Below, piece after piece: positions 36,014 through 44,363 of a DNA stretch of 64,000 bases; positions within the stretch are counted from its first letter, which is position 1, and each line of letters opens with the position of its first letter. The stretch covers positions 1-64,000 of the forward strand of contig JBMOIP010000013.1 of assembly GCA_049317265.1 (NCBI GenBank). The letters run 5' to 3'. The position numbers and the translations under genes are program-made. The DNA is from CAIVAT01 sp049317265 (GTDB taxonomy: Bacteria > Bacteroidota > Bacteroidia > Bacteroidales > FEN-979). The notes below the pieces were generated by a model. That model saw only the letters and a list, made by a program, of their open reading frames with translations, had not been told where the DNA came from and searched no databases.

Positions 36014-36999
36014 TGAAACGGATAAAATTACTGGTATCAATCGTCCTCCTGGCCGGATTTTTTGGATTAATCAGCCTATCTTCCTGCAACCAGGCTGGAA
36101 AATCTGCCGCTGATTCAAACAGCGACACATTAAAAGGAAAGATCACACTGTCGGGTGCATTTGCGCTCTACCCGCTTGCGGTGAAATGGGCAGAGGAGTT
36201 CCAGAAACTGCATCCCGGGGTAACAGTTAATGTTTCTGCGGGAGGAGCTGGAAAAGGGATGACCGATGCCCTTTCCAAAATGGTTGACCTTGGGATGTAT
36301 TCCAAGTCCGTCAGCCCGGAAGAACAGGCAAAAGGGGCCTGGTGGATAGCCGTGGCAAAAGATGCTGTGCTTCCCACCATCAACGCTCATAACCCGGTAC
36401 TTGCCGACCTGAAGAAAAAGGGGCTGACCAAGCAGAAATTTTATGATATTTTTATCAGCGGTACGATAAAAACATGGGGACAGGCAGCCGGAAATAATTC
36501 AAAGACGGAGTTACAGGCATTTACCCGGTCTGATGCATGCGGCGCCGCTGATATGTGGGCCAAATACCTGAATGGCAAGAAGCAGGAAGACCTGCAGGGA
36601 CTCGGCGTCAATGGCGACCCGGGTGTTGCTGATGCTGTGCGCCGGACCCCGGAAGGGATCGGGTTCAATAATCTTGGGTTTGTATATGAAATGTCGACCC
36701 GTAAAATCTATGCGGGCCTTGATGTAATTCCGATTGACCTGAACGGCAATGGAGTAATTGACCCGGATGAAAATTTCTACAATAGCATGGACGATGTCAT
36801 GAAGGCGATCAATGATGGAAAATACCCTTCACCTCCCGCACGTGACCTCTATCTTATTTCAGGTGGAAAGCCAACGGAAAAACTGGTTCAGGTCTTTTTA
36901 AAGTGGATACTTTCTGAAGGTCAGAAGTATGTAACCGAAGCAGGTTATGTTACTATTAAACCGGAACAGATTGTGGCTGAACTGCAAAAGTTGAACTAA
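36013..36999 (+). CDS. pstS: Phosphate ABC transporter substrate-binding lipoprotein
   Basis: A 328-residue phosphate-binding protein of the PBP-like superfamily. The lipobox ISLSSC gives Cys25 for lipidation. The N-lobe has LSGAFALYPLAVKWAEEF and VSAGGAGKGM, and TRSDACGAADMWAKYL contributes to the binding site, fitting PstS. A loop at residues 242-253 (DLNGNGVIDPDE) is a near-perfect EF-hand calcium-binding loop and is unusual within PstS. It overlaps the moxR stop by one base and is followed one base later by pstC. Confidence 0.92.
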   Translation: MKRIKLLVSIVLLAGFFGLISLSSCNQAGKSAADSNSDTLKGKITLSGAFALYPLAVKWAEEFQKLHPGVTVNVSAGGAGKGMTDALSKMVDLGMYSKSVSPEEQAKGAWWIAVAKDAVLPTINAHNPVLADLKKKGLTKQKFYDIFISGTIKTWGQAAGNNSKTELQAFTRSDACGAADMWAKYLNGKKQEDLQGLGVNGDPGVADAVRRTPEGIGFNNLGFVYEMSTRKIYAGLDVIPIDLNGNGVIDPDENFYNSMDDVMKAINDGKYPSPPARDLYLISGGKPTEKLVQVFLKWILSEGQKYVTEAGYVTIKPEQIVAELQKLN

Positions 37000-37000
37000 T

Positions 37001-37891
37001 ATGTATCTACTCAACCGGTCGCAGCGTCATACCGTAAATTCTACATGGATGATTATCAGCCTGTTACTGGTTGCATTTTTGCCGTTCCTCCTCTTCATAG
37101 GGTTGTACCTCAAGTCTGTACTGCTGCTCCATGATTACTCCCTGGGCGATCTTATTTTTTCCAAAGTATGGAAACCGTCAGCCGGTAAATTCGGTTTTTA
37201 TCCCTTCATTATTGGATCAATTTGGGTGACCGTGGTGGCCATGCTGATCACCGCCCCGATTTGCCTGCTGACGGCCATTTATGTGACCCAATACACCAAA
37301 AAGTTCTTTTTACGGATCATGCATCCGGCAATTGACATCCTTGCCGGGATTCCATCAGTGGTTTATGGTCTTTGGGGTATCCTGGTAATCGTACCATTCA
37401 TATCCCGCTACCTGGGACCATGGTTAGGCATTAAAACCATGGGCTACAGCATCCTTGCGGCTTCTTTTGTGCTCTCCATCATGATTATCCCGTTTGTATT
37501 GAACATCCTGATAGAAATTTTCAGGTCGATTCCGACTGAACTGAAGGAGGCTGCTCTTTCACTGGGAGCGACACAGTGGCAAACCATCAAGCATGTCCTC
37601 CTCCGGAAAGCCCTTCCCGGAATCATTGCTGCGTTCGGTTTTGGCCTTGCCCGGGCTTTTGGTGAGACCATGGCTGTGCTGATGGTGGTTGGCAACGTAG
37701 TTCGCCTGCCTAAAAGTGTTTTTGACCCGGGATATACCCTCCCGGCATTGATTGCCAATAATTACGGGGAGATGTTATCCATCCCAAGATACGATTCTGC
37801 GCTTATGTTTGCAGCGTTGTTGCTTCTGGCTGTTTCACTGTTCTTCAACCTTGTCATGCATTTTTTCATTGTAAGATATAATAAATATTAA
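37001..37891 (+). CDS. pstC: Phosphate ABC transporter permease PstC
   Basis: An inner-membrane permease of 296 residues with about six hydrophobic segments. The IDILAGIPSVVYGLWG segment and the EAA-type coupling loop ELKEAALSLGATQWQTIKHVLLRKALPGI are characteristic of PstC, as is the later ARAFGETMAVLMVVGN. It forms the phosphate channel with PstA and couples to the PstB ATPase. It begins one base after pstS and ends two bases before pstA. Confidence 0.95.
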   Translation: MYLLNRSQRHTVNSTWMIISLLLVAFLPFLLFIGLYLKSVLLLHDYSLGDLIFSKVWKPSAGKFGFYPFIIGSIWVTVVAMLITAPICLLTAIYVTQYTKKFFLRIMHPAIDILAGIPSVVYGLWGILVIVPFISRYLGPWLGIKTMGYSILAASFVLSIMIIPFVLNILIEIFRSIPTELKEAALSLGATQWQTIKHVLLRKALPGIIAAFGFGLARAFGETMAVLMVVGNVVRLPKSVFDPGYTLPALIANNYGEMLSIPRYDSALMFAALLLLAVSLFFNLVMHFFIVRYNKY

Positions 37892-37893
37892 CG

Positions 37894-38751
37894 ATGAGAC
37901 GGGCGCAGAAAATAGAGGAGAAATTTTTCAAGTTGCTGATGATCATTGCAACCTATTTCATCCTGTTGATCCTGGCTGTCATTATCTATAGTATTTTTGA
38001 AAAGGGATTGAAGTCGATTTCCTGGGAGATGCTGACCCAGGTTCCGCAAGGTGGCTACTATTATGGTAAAGGCGGCGGAATATTGAATGCAATTTTAGGT
38101 TCGCTGGCGCTTGCCTTTGGCGCAACAGTCCTGGCATTCGTTATCGGGATGCCGGTTGCCCTTTATCTTAATGTGTTCCTTATCAGGCATAAAAGGGTCA
38201 TCAGCATCATCAGGTTTTTACTTGATCTTGTTTGGGGCATACCCTCCATCGTCTATGGAGCTTTTGGTTTCTCGCTGATGATCTTCTTCGGATTGCAAAC
38301 ATCTTTATTGGCGGGAATTCTTACTGTTACCCTTTTTATCCTGCCGATTATGATCCGTTCCATGGACGAAATATTGTGCACGGTTCCCATCGGGTTGCAG
38401 GAAGCTGCCTATTCACTGGGGTCCAATAAATCGGAAATTGCCTTTAAAATTTTCACCCGTCAGTCTGTATCGGGCATCATCACTGCGGTATTGCTCTCTT
38501 TTGGACGCGGGATTGGCGATGCGGCTGCTGTTTTATTCACGGCCGGGTATACCGACCATCTCCCGAATGGATTTCTTGAGCCTGTTGCCACCCTGCCGCT
38601 TTCGATATTCTTCCAGCTCTCCTCTCCGGTTGCTGAGGTGCAAAATCGTGCATATGCTTCGGCATTGGTGTTAACACTGATCATATTAATCGTAAGTTTG
38701 TTTTCCCGTGGAATTGGTAAACGATATCACAAAACAAAAATCAACTTCTAG
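37894..38751 (+). CDS. pstA: Phosphate ABC transporter permease PstA
   Basis: The second permease subunit, 285 residues with about six membrane segments. FLLDLVWGIPSIVYGAFGFSL and the coupling loop GLQEAAYSLGSNKSEIAFKIFTRQSVSGI match PstA, as does GRGIGDAAAVLFTAGYTDH, with FTAG typical of the family. Twelve bases separate it from pstB. It is in the same operon as pstS and pstC. Confidence 0.95.
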   Translation: MRRAQKIEEKFFKLLMIIATYFILLILAVIIYSIFEKGLKSISWEMLTQVPQGGYYYGKGGGILNAILGSLALAFGATVLAFVIGMPVALYLNVFLIRHKRVISIIRFLLDLVWGIPSIVYGAFGFSLMIFFGLQTSLLAGILTVTLFILPIMIRSMDEILCTVPIGLQEAAYSLGSNKSEIAFKIFTRQSVSGIITAVLLSFGRGIGDAAAVLFTAGYTDHLPNGFLEPVATLPLSIFFQLSSPVAEVQNRAYASALVLTLIILIVSLFSRGIGKRYHKTKINF

Positions 38752-38763
38752 CAGGAATCTGGA

Positions 38764-39525
38764 ATGGATCACACAACAAAAATAGAGATCAGGGACTTAA
38801 ATGTATTTGCCGGGAAGACGCAGATTCTAAAGAATATCAATATCGATATTCCAAAAAATAAGATAACCGTTATCCTGGGACCTTCAGGGTGCGGGAAAAC
38901 CACGCTGCTGAAGTGCCTGAACAGGCTTACGGATCTCTACCCTGAATTAAAGGTTAGTGGTGAGATCATGATCGACGACCACAATATCCTGAAGGCCAAG
39001 GAGGATATTTATAAACTGAGGCAACAGATGGGATTGCTGTCACAACGACCCTATCCGTTACCGATGACTATCTATAACAATATTGCTTATGCATTGAAAC
39101 TCAGAGGCATAAGGGGGCGTCGAGAGACACATAAACTTGTTATGCACTACCTTAAACAGGCAAATATGTGGGAAGAGATCCGGGACAGGTTGCGTGAGCC
39201 GGCATCAAGGCTCTCCATCGGGCAGCAACAGCGGCTGTGCCTGGCCCGCGGACTGGCAGTGAATCCTGAAATTATCCTCGCAGATGAGCCAACTTCTGCG
39301 CTGGATCCCATTTCCAGCCAGTTCATTGAAGAGACCTTTGGAAGGTTGAAAAGTGATTATACCATCGTTCTCGTAACACACGTGCTTAGGCAGGCAAAAA
39401 GGATTGCCGACAATGTGGTATTTATGTACCTTGGAGAGGTAATAGAACAGGGAAGTGTTGAGGAGGTTTTTGGGAATCCGAAAATGGAAAAGACAAAACT
39501 TTACCTGGGAGGCACATTTAATTAA
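38764..39525 (+). CDS. pstB: Phosphate ABC transporter ATP-binding protein PstB
   Basis: The ATPase of the phosphate importer, 253 residues. Walker A is GPSGCGKTT, the Q-loop region LSQRPYPLPMTIYNNIAYALKL is typical of PstB, and Walker B with the following DEPTSALDP is intact (ILADEPTSALDP). The signature motif reads LSIGQQQR rather than the usual LSGGQQQR, and the H-loop is VTHVLRQAKR. No phoU gene follows; instead a GPP34-domain gene begins 59 bases downstream. Confidence 0.95.
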   Translation: MDHTTKIEIRDLNVFAGKTQILKNINIDIPKNKITVILGPSGCGKTTLLKCLNRLTDLYPELKVSGEIMIDDHNILKAKEDIYKLRQQMGLLSQRPYPLPMTIYNNIAYALKLRGIRGRRETHKLVMHYLKQANMWEEIRDRLREPASRLSIGQQQRLCLARGLAVNPEIILADEPTSALDPISSQFIEETFGRLKSDYTIVLVTHVLRQAKRIADNVVFMYLGEVIEQGSVEEVFGNPKMEKTKLYLGGTFN

Positions 39526-39584
39526 TTGTATTCACAGTGAAATTTTAATTATTTTTATCCACGGAAATAAGGCCCTTTAAGTTG

Positions 39585-40271
39585 ATGGATAATTCTGAAG
39601 TAAATAATGAGTTGACCTTCCTGCAAAAAATTGTCATGCTGGCATTGGATGACAAAGGGTGGTTTGGTTCCTCTGAACATAAAATAAAGTTCGGGATGGT
39701 TGGCGCCATTCTTTTTGAACTATACCAGAAAGGCAGAATCACCTTCACACAGGACGAGGTCGTTGTGGTCAATGCAAAATCCACGGAGGATGTAATTTTA
39801 GACCGGGTGCTCAACCTGATCAAATCATCCAAAAAAACCAGGAGTCTGCGTTCATGGATCCAGAGGATTGTATATAAAAAGCTGCTGCTGAGAAAAACGC
39901 TTCTAAAGCAACTGATCAGGAAAAAGATAATCGGCAAGGAGGAGTATAGCCTTCTGGTGGTTTTTTACCAGACAAAATATCCGCTGATCGATGCTGAATT
40001 AAAACGAAAAGTTCAGGAACATATTTGTGAAATCGTTGTTTCAGGTTCACAGCTGGCTGATCAGGATGTTATGATGCTGGTGATTATGAACAACTGCAAA
40101 TTGGTACGCAAGAACTTTGGAGGCTATCTTCAATATATTAAATTGCGCAGCAGGATCAATGAAATTACACAGTTTAAAAATCCCGGAAGTGAGGTTGAAG
40201 CGGCGATCAAACTTCTGCAAACCTCTATTTCCAGGGCTATCCTGGCGTCCAACGTGTCAATTCACGTATAG
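39585..40271 (+). CDS. GPP34 (GOLPH3-like) domain protein
   Basis: A 228-residue cytoplasmic protein. The N-terminal ELTFLQKIVMLALDDKGW motif followed by GAILFELYQKGRI matches the Golgi phosphoprotein 3 family (GPP34), which in eukaryotes binds phosphatidylinositol-4-phosphate and in bacteria has no settled role. The rest is alpha-helical, with a basic stretch (RSWIQRIVYKKLLLRKTLLKQLIRKKI) that could contact membrane lipids or RNA. It starts at ATG 39585 and overlaps the convergent radical SAM gene by ten bases at the 3' end. It lies 59 bases after pstB, where phoU often lies. Whether it acts with the phosphate transporter is inference. Confidence 0.75.
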   Translation: MDNSEVNNELTFLQKIVMLALDDKGWFGSSEHKIKFGMVGAILFELYQKGRITFTQDEVVVVNAKSTEDVILDRVLNLIKSSKKTRSLRSWIQRIVYKKLLLRKTLLKQLIRKKIIGKEEYSLLVVFYQTKYPLIDAELKRKVQEHICEIVVSGSQLADQDVMMLVIMNNCKLVRKNFGGYLQYIKLRSRINEITQFKNPGSEVEAAIKLLQTSISRAILASNVSIHV

Positions 40272-41287
40272 AATTTTCCCTGCCAGGTATCCTGCCTTTC
40301 AAACTCTTCCTCGATCTTCCGCAACACGGCATCATACCTGATTAACCCCCAGTTGGCCGAACTTATGAACCGGGGGGGGACTTCACCTGAAAACCGTTCA
40401 ATCACAATTGCCGGGTTCATCTGTTCCGCCACTCTTACAATAAACCTGATATACCCCTCGAGGCTGAATTCATAGAAAACTTCAGGGGTTCGGGCGTATT
40501 CAAGTTGCATGGCTGTTCCGGTTACAACCTGCAATTGGTGGAACTTGACCGAATCGAGGGGCAACTTTGAAATTACGCTGCCATAGGCCAGCATCTCTTC
40601 AATCGATTCTCCCGGCAGCCCGAAAATGAAATGGGCCCCGGCTTTAATACCCCTCTCGTGTGTCATCCTGATCACCTTTTCACTAAGGGCAAAACCATGT
40701 TGACGGTTGATCCGGTCAAGTGTTTTATCATGGATTGATTCAACCCCGTACTCAACCTGGATGAAGCATTTCCTGGAAAGCTCTGCGAGATAATCAAGTT
40801 TTCCCTCATCGATGCAGTCGGGACGGGTGCCGATCACCAACCCTGCGACACCCGGATAGGCCAGGGCTTCCGTATATAACTCTTTTAACTTTGCCAGGGG
40901 CGCATAGGTGTTGCTGTATGGCTGAAAGTAAACGAGATAGCTGGTGGCCCTTCTGTAGCGGACAAGGTGAAAACCGATCCCTTTCTCTATCTGGTAATGC
41001 AGTGGTTCAACAGGGTTGCAGTAGGATGGGTTGAAAGCATCATTGTTGCAATAGGTACACCCCCCGGTGCTTTTGGTGCCATCCCGGTTTGGACAGGTAA
41101 ACCCCGCATCAACCACAACTTTCTGCATCCTGCCGCCAAATACGTTCCGGATGTATTCGGCATAGGAGTTAAATCGGCGGGAATGTCCCCATGGAAATGG
41201 TGCAATATTCAAAATGGCCCTGTTGTTGTTCGATGGTTTAAAACAGGATGGTGCAGAGATACATGAATACATGCAAATCTGCACCAC
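40262..41287 (-). CDS. Radical SAM protein of the YhcC/TIGR01212 family
   Basis: A predicted radical S-adenosylmethionine protein of 341 residues as drawn. The cluster CPNRDGTKSTGGCTYC (Cys65, Cys77, Cys80, a CX11CX2C spacing) is typical of YhcC/TIGR01212 proteins rather than the common CX3CX2C. KVVVDAGFTC, QPYSNTYAP, IGTRPDCIDE, QVEYGVESIHDKTLDRINR and HFIFGLPGES complete the family pattern. The first about 26 residues look poor, so a TTG at 41212 may be the real start. Its substrate is unknown; distantly related proteins modify tRNA or nucleotides. It lies 31 bases downstream of the POT transporter on the same strand. Confidence 0.85.
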   Translation of the reverse strand: MVQICMYSCISAPSCFKPSNNNRAILNIAPFPWGHSRRFNSYAEYIRNVFGGRMQKVVVDAGFTCPNRDGTKSTGGCTYCNNDAFNPSYCNPVEPLHYQIEKGIGFHLVRYRRATSYLVYFQPYSNTYAPLAKLKELYTEALAYPGVAGLVIGTRPDCIDEGKLDYLAELSRKCFIQVEYGVESIHDKTLDRINRQHGFALSEKVIRMTHERGIKAGAHFIFGLPGESIEEMLAYGSVISKLPLDSVKFHQLQVVTGTAMQLEYARTPEVFYEFSLEGYIRFIVRVAEQMNPAIVIERFSGEVPPRFISSANWGLIRYDAVLRKIEEEFERQDTWQGKFYT

Positions 41288-41318
41288 CCCGAATCAGTGT
41301 ATTTTAAAGAGAAGCGAC

Positions 41319-43127
41319 TTACTTTGTAGCAGCCTCCAACCTTTTGAGAATACTAAAAATGAATGCCGCAGATACTAGACAGCAGGCGATGAAGATAAGC
41401 CATAACTGCCAGAGGTCTAATTTTCCCCAGAAATCGCTGCCGATAAACAGCAACTTATTGCCAACAGCAGTTGCAAGCAACCAGCCTCCCTGCATAAGAC
41501 CCTGGAATCGGGGGGGGGCAACTTTGGAAACAAACGAAAGCCCCATTGGACTTAAAAAAAGCTCGGCAATGGTAAGAACGAGATATGAACTCATGAGCCA
41601 GTAAGGCATAACACGCGAACTGTCAGGAACCGGGTTGTATTTTATGGCACCGCTTGCATCCACAAATTTCAGTTCATGAGGGGAAACAAGGTTTAAGGAG
41701 GCCACAAGAACAATCAGAAAACCGATGGCAGCGATGATCATACCTATTCCGATTTTTCGGGGGGTTGACGGTTCGATCCCTTTTTTATTCAGCCAGGCAA
41801 AAACGGCCATTACTGCAAAAGTGAGTGAAACGATAAAGAGTGGGTTGAACGACTGGAAAATTTCCGGAGAAATAGGATTTTCTGCAGCAGCGTTGCTAAA
41901 CAAATAGAAAAATGCCCCGGACCCGGCAACCAGAAACGCTCCCCCGGTCAACCGGGTGTTCGTGCTGCGTTTCTTGCCGGCTATCATAAATACACCGGCA
42001 ATAACGGCGAGTACCGATAAAATGTTCTCTAATGTGAAAAACATGTAGGTGAAAGGTGCAACGGTTTTGACGGTGTAATCACGGGCAAAAAATGTAAGGG
42101 TGAGTCCGTTTTGATGGAACGACATCCAAAAAAAGATCACCACAATAAAAACAAGGACCAATGAAACCACCCGGGGTTTTTCATCCTTGGTGGAGATTAA
42201 AATGATCCATGTTACAAAACCTACAAACAGGCCAAATGCCATCCCTGTAAAAAGGTCCTTCACCATGTATACCAGGAAGGTGGTGAGCGCAGCTGCTGCA
42301 ACGGCGAAAAATAAGGCAAAAGGAGTTTTCTGCACTTCGGCTTTCGCTTCTTTGGTTGTTTTTTCTTTATTTGGCAGTAATCTGCTGAAAATAATATAGA
42401 CGATCAGCGATAAAACCATGGCGCCGGCAGCAATTCCAAAGGCATAATTGTATCCCCTTGAAAACACATCAAGATAGGATTGTGCAAATTGCGTCATGTC
42501 AGTCACAGGGCCATGAAGACTGACTTTGTTGGCAAGCTCCTGAAAACCTGCCTGATTTTCAAGCGTTCCGTCCTGGTACTGATGGCACAGTGCCGGTAAG
42601 CTTCCGTCGTGCAGGAATCCGTTCGTTTTAAGCCACCAGTTACGCACGCCTGTTGCGGCAAAAGGGGCAAAAAATGCACCAACATTGATCCCCATGTAGA
42701 ACAGCATATAGGCAGGATCACGCAGTTTTGAATATTTTGAATCATCGTACATCTGACCAACAACAGCCTGAAGGTTTCCTTTAAAAAGGCCATTGCCGAA
42801 AGCAATGGTGAACAGACCGACGACAGTTATGGTAAGTGATAGCCCAGGCAATGCCAGCATCGCATACCCGATAAACATAACTATCTGGCCAACCAGGATG
42901 ATGGTTTTATACTTTTTGGTGTAATCCGCTAAAAGTCCTCCTACCAAAGCCAGTGCATAAATACTGAAATAAAACCAACTGTAGATTTCCCCTGCCTTCG
43001 ATTCGGTAAGGCCGTATTTGGCCTGTAAGAACAGGACCAGGATGGCCATCATGGTGTAGAACCCGAAGCGTTCCCCCATATTGGCGAAAAATGCGACATA
43101 GAGCCCTTTGGGATGTCCTTTAAACAT
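41319..43127 (-). CDS. POT/PTR2-family peptide transporter (MFS)
   Basis: A 602-residue inner-membrane transporter of the proton-dependent oligopeptide family with about 14 hydrophobic segments. The N-terminal ANMGERFGFYTMMAIL corresponds to the family motif ExxERFxYY, but the first glutamate, a proton-binding residue in studied POT proteins, is Asn here. Other family blocks include GGLLADYTKKYKTI, GNGLFKGNLQAVVGQMYDD and DPAYMLFYMGINVGAFFAP. Likely imports di- or tripeptides, but coupling could differ from canonical members because of the substitution. It has its own well-matched promoter upstream. Confidence 0.9.
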   Translation of the reverse strand: MFKGHPKGLYVAFFANMGERFGFYTMMAILVLFLQAKYGLTESKAGEIYSWFYFSIYALALVGGLLADYTKKYKTIILVGQIVMFIGYAMLALPGLSLTITVVGLFTIAFGNGLFKGNLQAVVGQMYDDSKYSKLRDPAYMLFYMGINVGAFFAPFAATGVRNWWLKTNGFLHDGSLPALCHQYQDGTLENQAGFQELANKVSLHGPVTDMTQFAQSYLDVFSRGYNYAFGIAAGAMVLSLIVYIIFSRLLPNKEKTTKEAKAEVQKTPFALFFAVAAAALTTFLVYMVKDLFTGMAFGLFVGFVTWIILISTKDEKPRVVSLVLVFIVVIFFWMSFHQNGLTLTFFARDYTVKTVAPFTYMFFTLENILSVLAVIAGVFMIAGKKRSTNTRLTGGAFLVAGSGAFFYLFSNAAAENPISPEIFQSFNPLFIVSLTFAVMAVFAWLNKKGIEPSTPRKIGIGMIIAAIGFLIVLVASLNLVSPHELKFVDASGAIKYNPVPDSSRVMPYWLMSSYLVLTIAELFLSPMGLSFVSKVAPPRFQGLMQGGWLLATAVGNKLLFIGSDFWGKLDLWQLWLIFIACCLVSAAFIFSILKRLEAATK

Positions 43128-43177
43128 AGTAAATAGGTTATTGGTGAATAATTATGAATATTTGCAGATGTGCATTG

Positions 43178-43207
43178 CAAAAATAATCAAATTTGTACAC
43201 CATCCAA
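43178..43207 (-). promoter_or_regulatory. Promoter for the POT transporter gene
   Basis: On the minus strand: TTG, 19 bases, then TATTTTTG, an exact match to both halves of the Bacteroidetes promoter. It lies about 50 bases upstream of the transporter start codon. Confidence 0.65.
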
Positions 43208-43289
43208 GCCATCATGATCAAATACAGATTTTTACATATTTTTTTGTAATGGTGTAATATTTAAAGAGTAACATCGTCTCCTTGCCCGT

Positions 43290-43805
43290 ATGAATCTTCA
43301 CGAATTCCAAAAAACAGTTTATCCGCTTAAAAATAAGCTGTTTCGGTTTGCCCGGCGCATGCTGGATCATACCGAAGAGGCTGAAGATGTGGTTCAGGAA
43401 GCATTCATCAGGTTATGGAACAGGCGCGAAAAGCTGGATGAGTACAGGAGTGTCGAAGCGCTTGCCATGATCACTGTTAAAAATCTCTGCCTCGACAAAA
43501 TCAAGGCAAAGCGATACCCGGTAGAAAACATGGAGAATCACCGTCAGTTCCTTGAAAATATGGCAGAGGAGGCAAAGGCGGATCATTCCGACCTGATCCA
43601 GGGGATTCACCAGGCGATTAAACAGCTGCCTGAACAGCAGCAGATCATTGTTCATCTCCGGGATATTGAGGGGTATGAGTTTGAAGAGATAGCTGAGATT
43701 GTAGAGATGAACGAAAATGCCATCAGGGTAGCTTTGTCACGCGCCAGGAAACGGATTCGTGAACTTTTGATAAATTCTGACAGATATGAATACCAGCGAA
43801 ATTGA
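43290..43805 (+). CDS. ECF-type RNA polymerase sigma factor
   Basis: A 171-residue sigma-70 factor of the extracytoplasmic-function class. Region 2 is clear (RFARRMLDHTEEAEDVVQEAFIRLW) and region 4 has EQQQIIVHLRDIEGYEFEEIAEIVEMNENAIRVALSRARKRI, the helix-turn-helix for -35 recognition. No extra domains are seen. The following gene overlaps it by 20 bases and encodes a membrane protein, so this is probably a sigma/anti-sigma pair responding to envelope stress, with translational coupling. Confidence 0.92.
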   Translation: MNLHEFQKTVYPLKNKLFRFARRMLDHTEEAEDVVQEAFIRLWNRREKLDEYRSVEALAMITVKNLCLDKIKAKRYPVENMENHRQFLENMAEEAKADHSDLIQGIHQAIKQLPEQQQIIVHLRDIEGYEFEEIAEIVEMNENAIRVALSRARKRIRELLINSDRYEYQRN

Positions 43806-44361
43806 GATATTGATTGAGAAGTTTTATGAAGGCAATACCACCATTCAGGAGGAAAAAATCCTCGGTGAATTTTTCGGTGCACAGGATGTTCCTGCTCATT
43901 TACAGCAGCACCAGTCCCTGTTTGCAGGTTTGCGACATGAAAGCCTTTTGGAAATCAGTAACCCTCTTTTTGAAAAAGGAATTACCGGAAAACTCGTGGA
44001 TAATCAGTTTGATACAGCTTCTGCCCGGAGGGTCTCTATGAAAAGCAGGCTGGTCTTTCTTACCGGCATTGCCGCCAGCATACTCCTGGTAGCCGGTCTG
44101 TTTTTTGCACTCCAGCAGGATGTGATTAAACAATCATTCAAACAAACCGGTAAAGCCGGTTCATTGCTGGCTTATGCTGATGCCAGCCAGGCACTGATGC
44201 TTGTGTCGTGTAACCTGAACACAGGTCTGAAGCAGGTTGAACGACTTCAGATGATGGATAAGGCGATGAAAAACATAGAACTCTTCAATAAATTCTATCA
44301 ATGCGAAACAATAATTATAAACCCGGACGAAATTTCAAACAAGTCCATAAAATCAAATTAG
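43786..44361 (+). CDS. Candidate membrane-bound anti-sigma factor
   Basis: A 191-residue protein with a cytoplasmic N-terminal part (about 1-85), one transmembrane helix (LVFLTGIAASILLVAGLFFAL, about 88-108) and a short outer part with no recognised domain. This layout, directly overlapping an ECF sigma gene by 20 bases, is that of an anti-sigma factor, but no ZAS zinc motif (HxxxCxxC) is present, so the assignment rests on context. The DUF4252 gene begins two bases after its stop. Confidence 0.65.
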   Translation: MNTSEIEILIEKFYEGNTTIQEEKILGEFFGAQDVPAHLQQHQSLFAGLRHESLLEISNPLFEKGITGKLVDNQFDTASARRVSMKSRLVFLTGIAASILLVAGLFFALQQDVIKQSFKQTGKAGSLLAYADASQALMLVSCNLNTGLKQVERLQMMDKAMKNIELFNKFYQCETIIINPDEISNKSIKSN

Positions 44362-44363
44362 CC

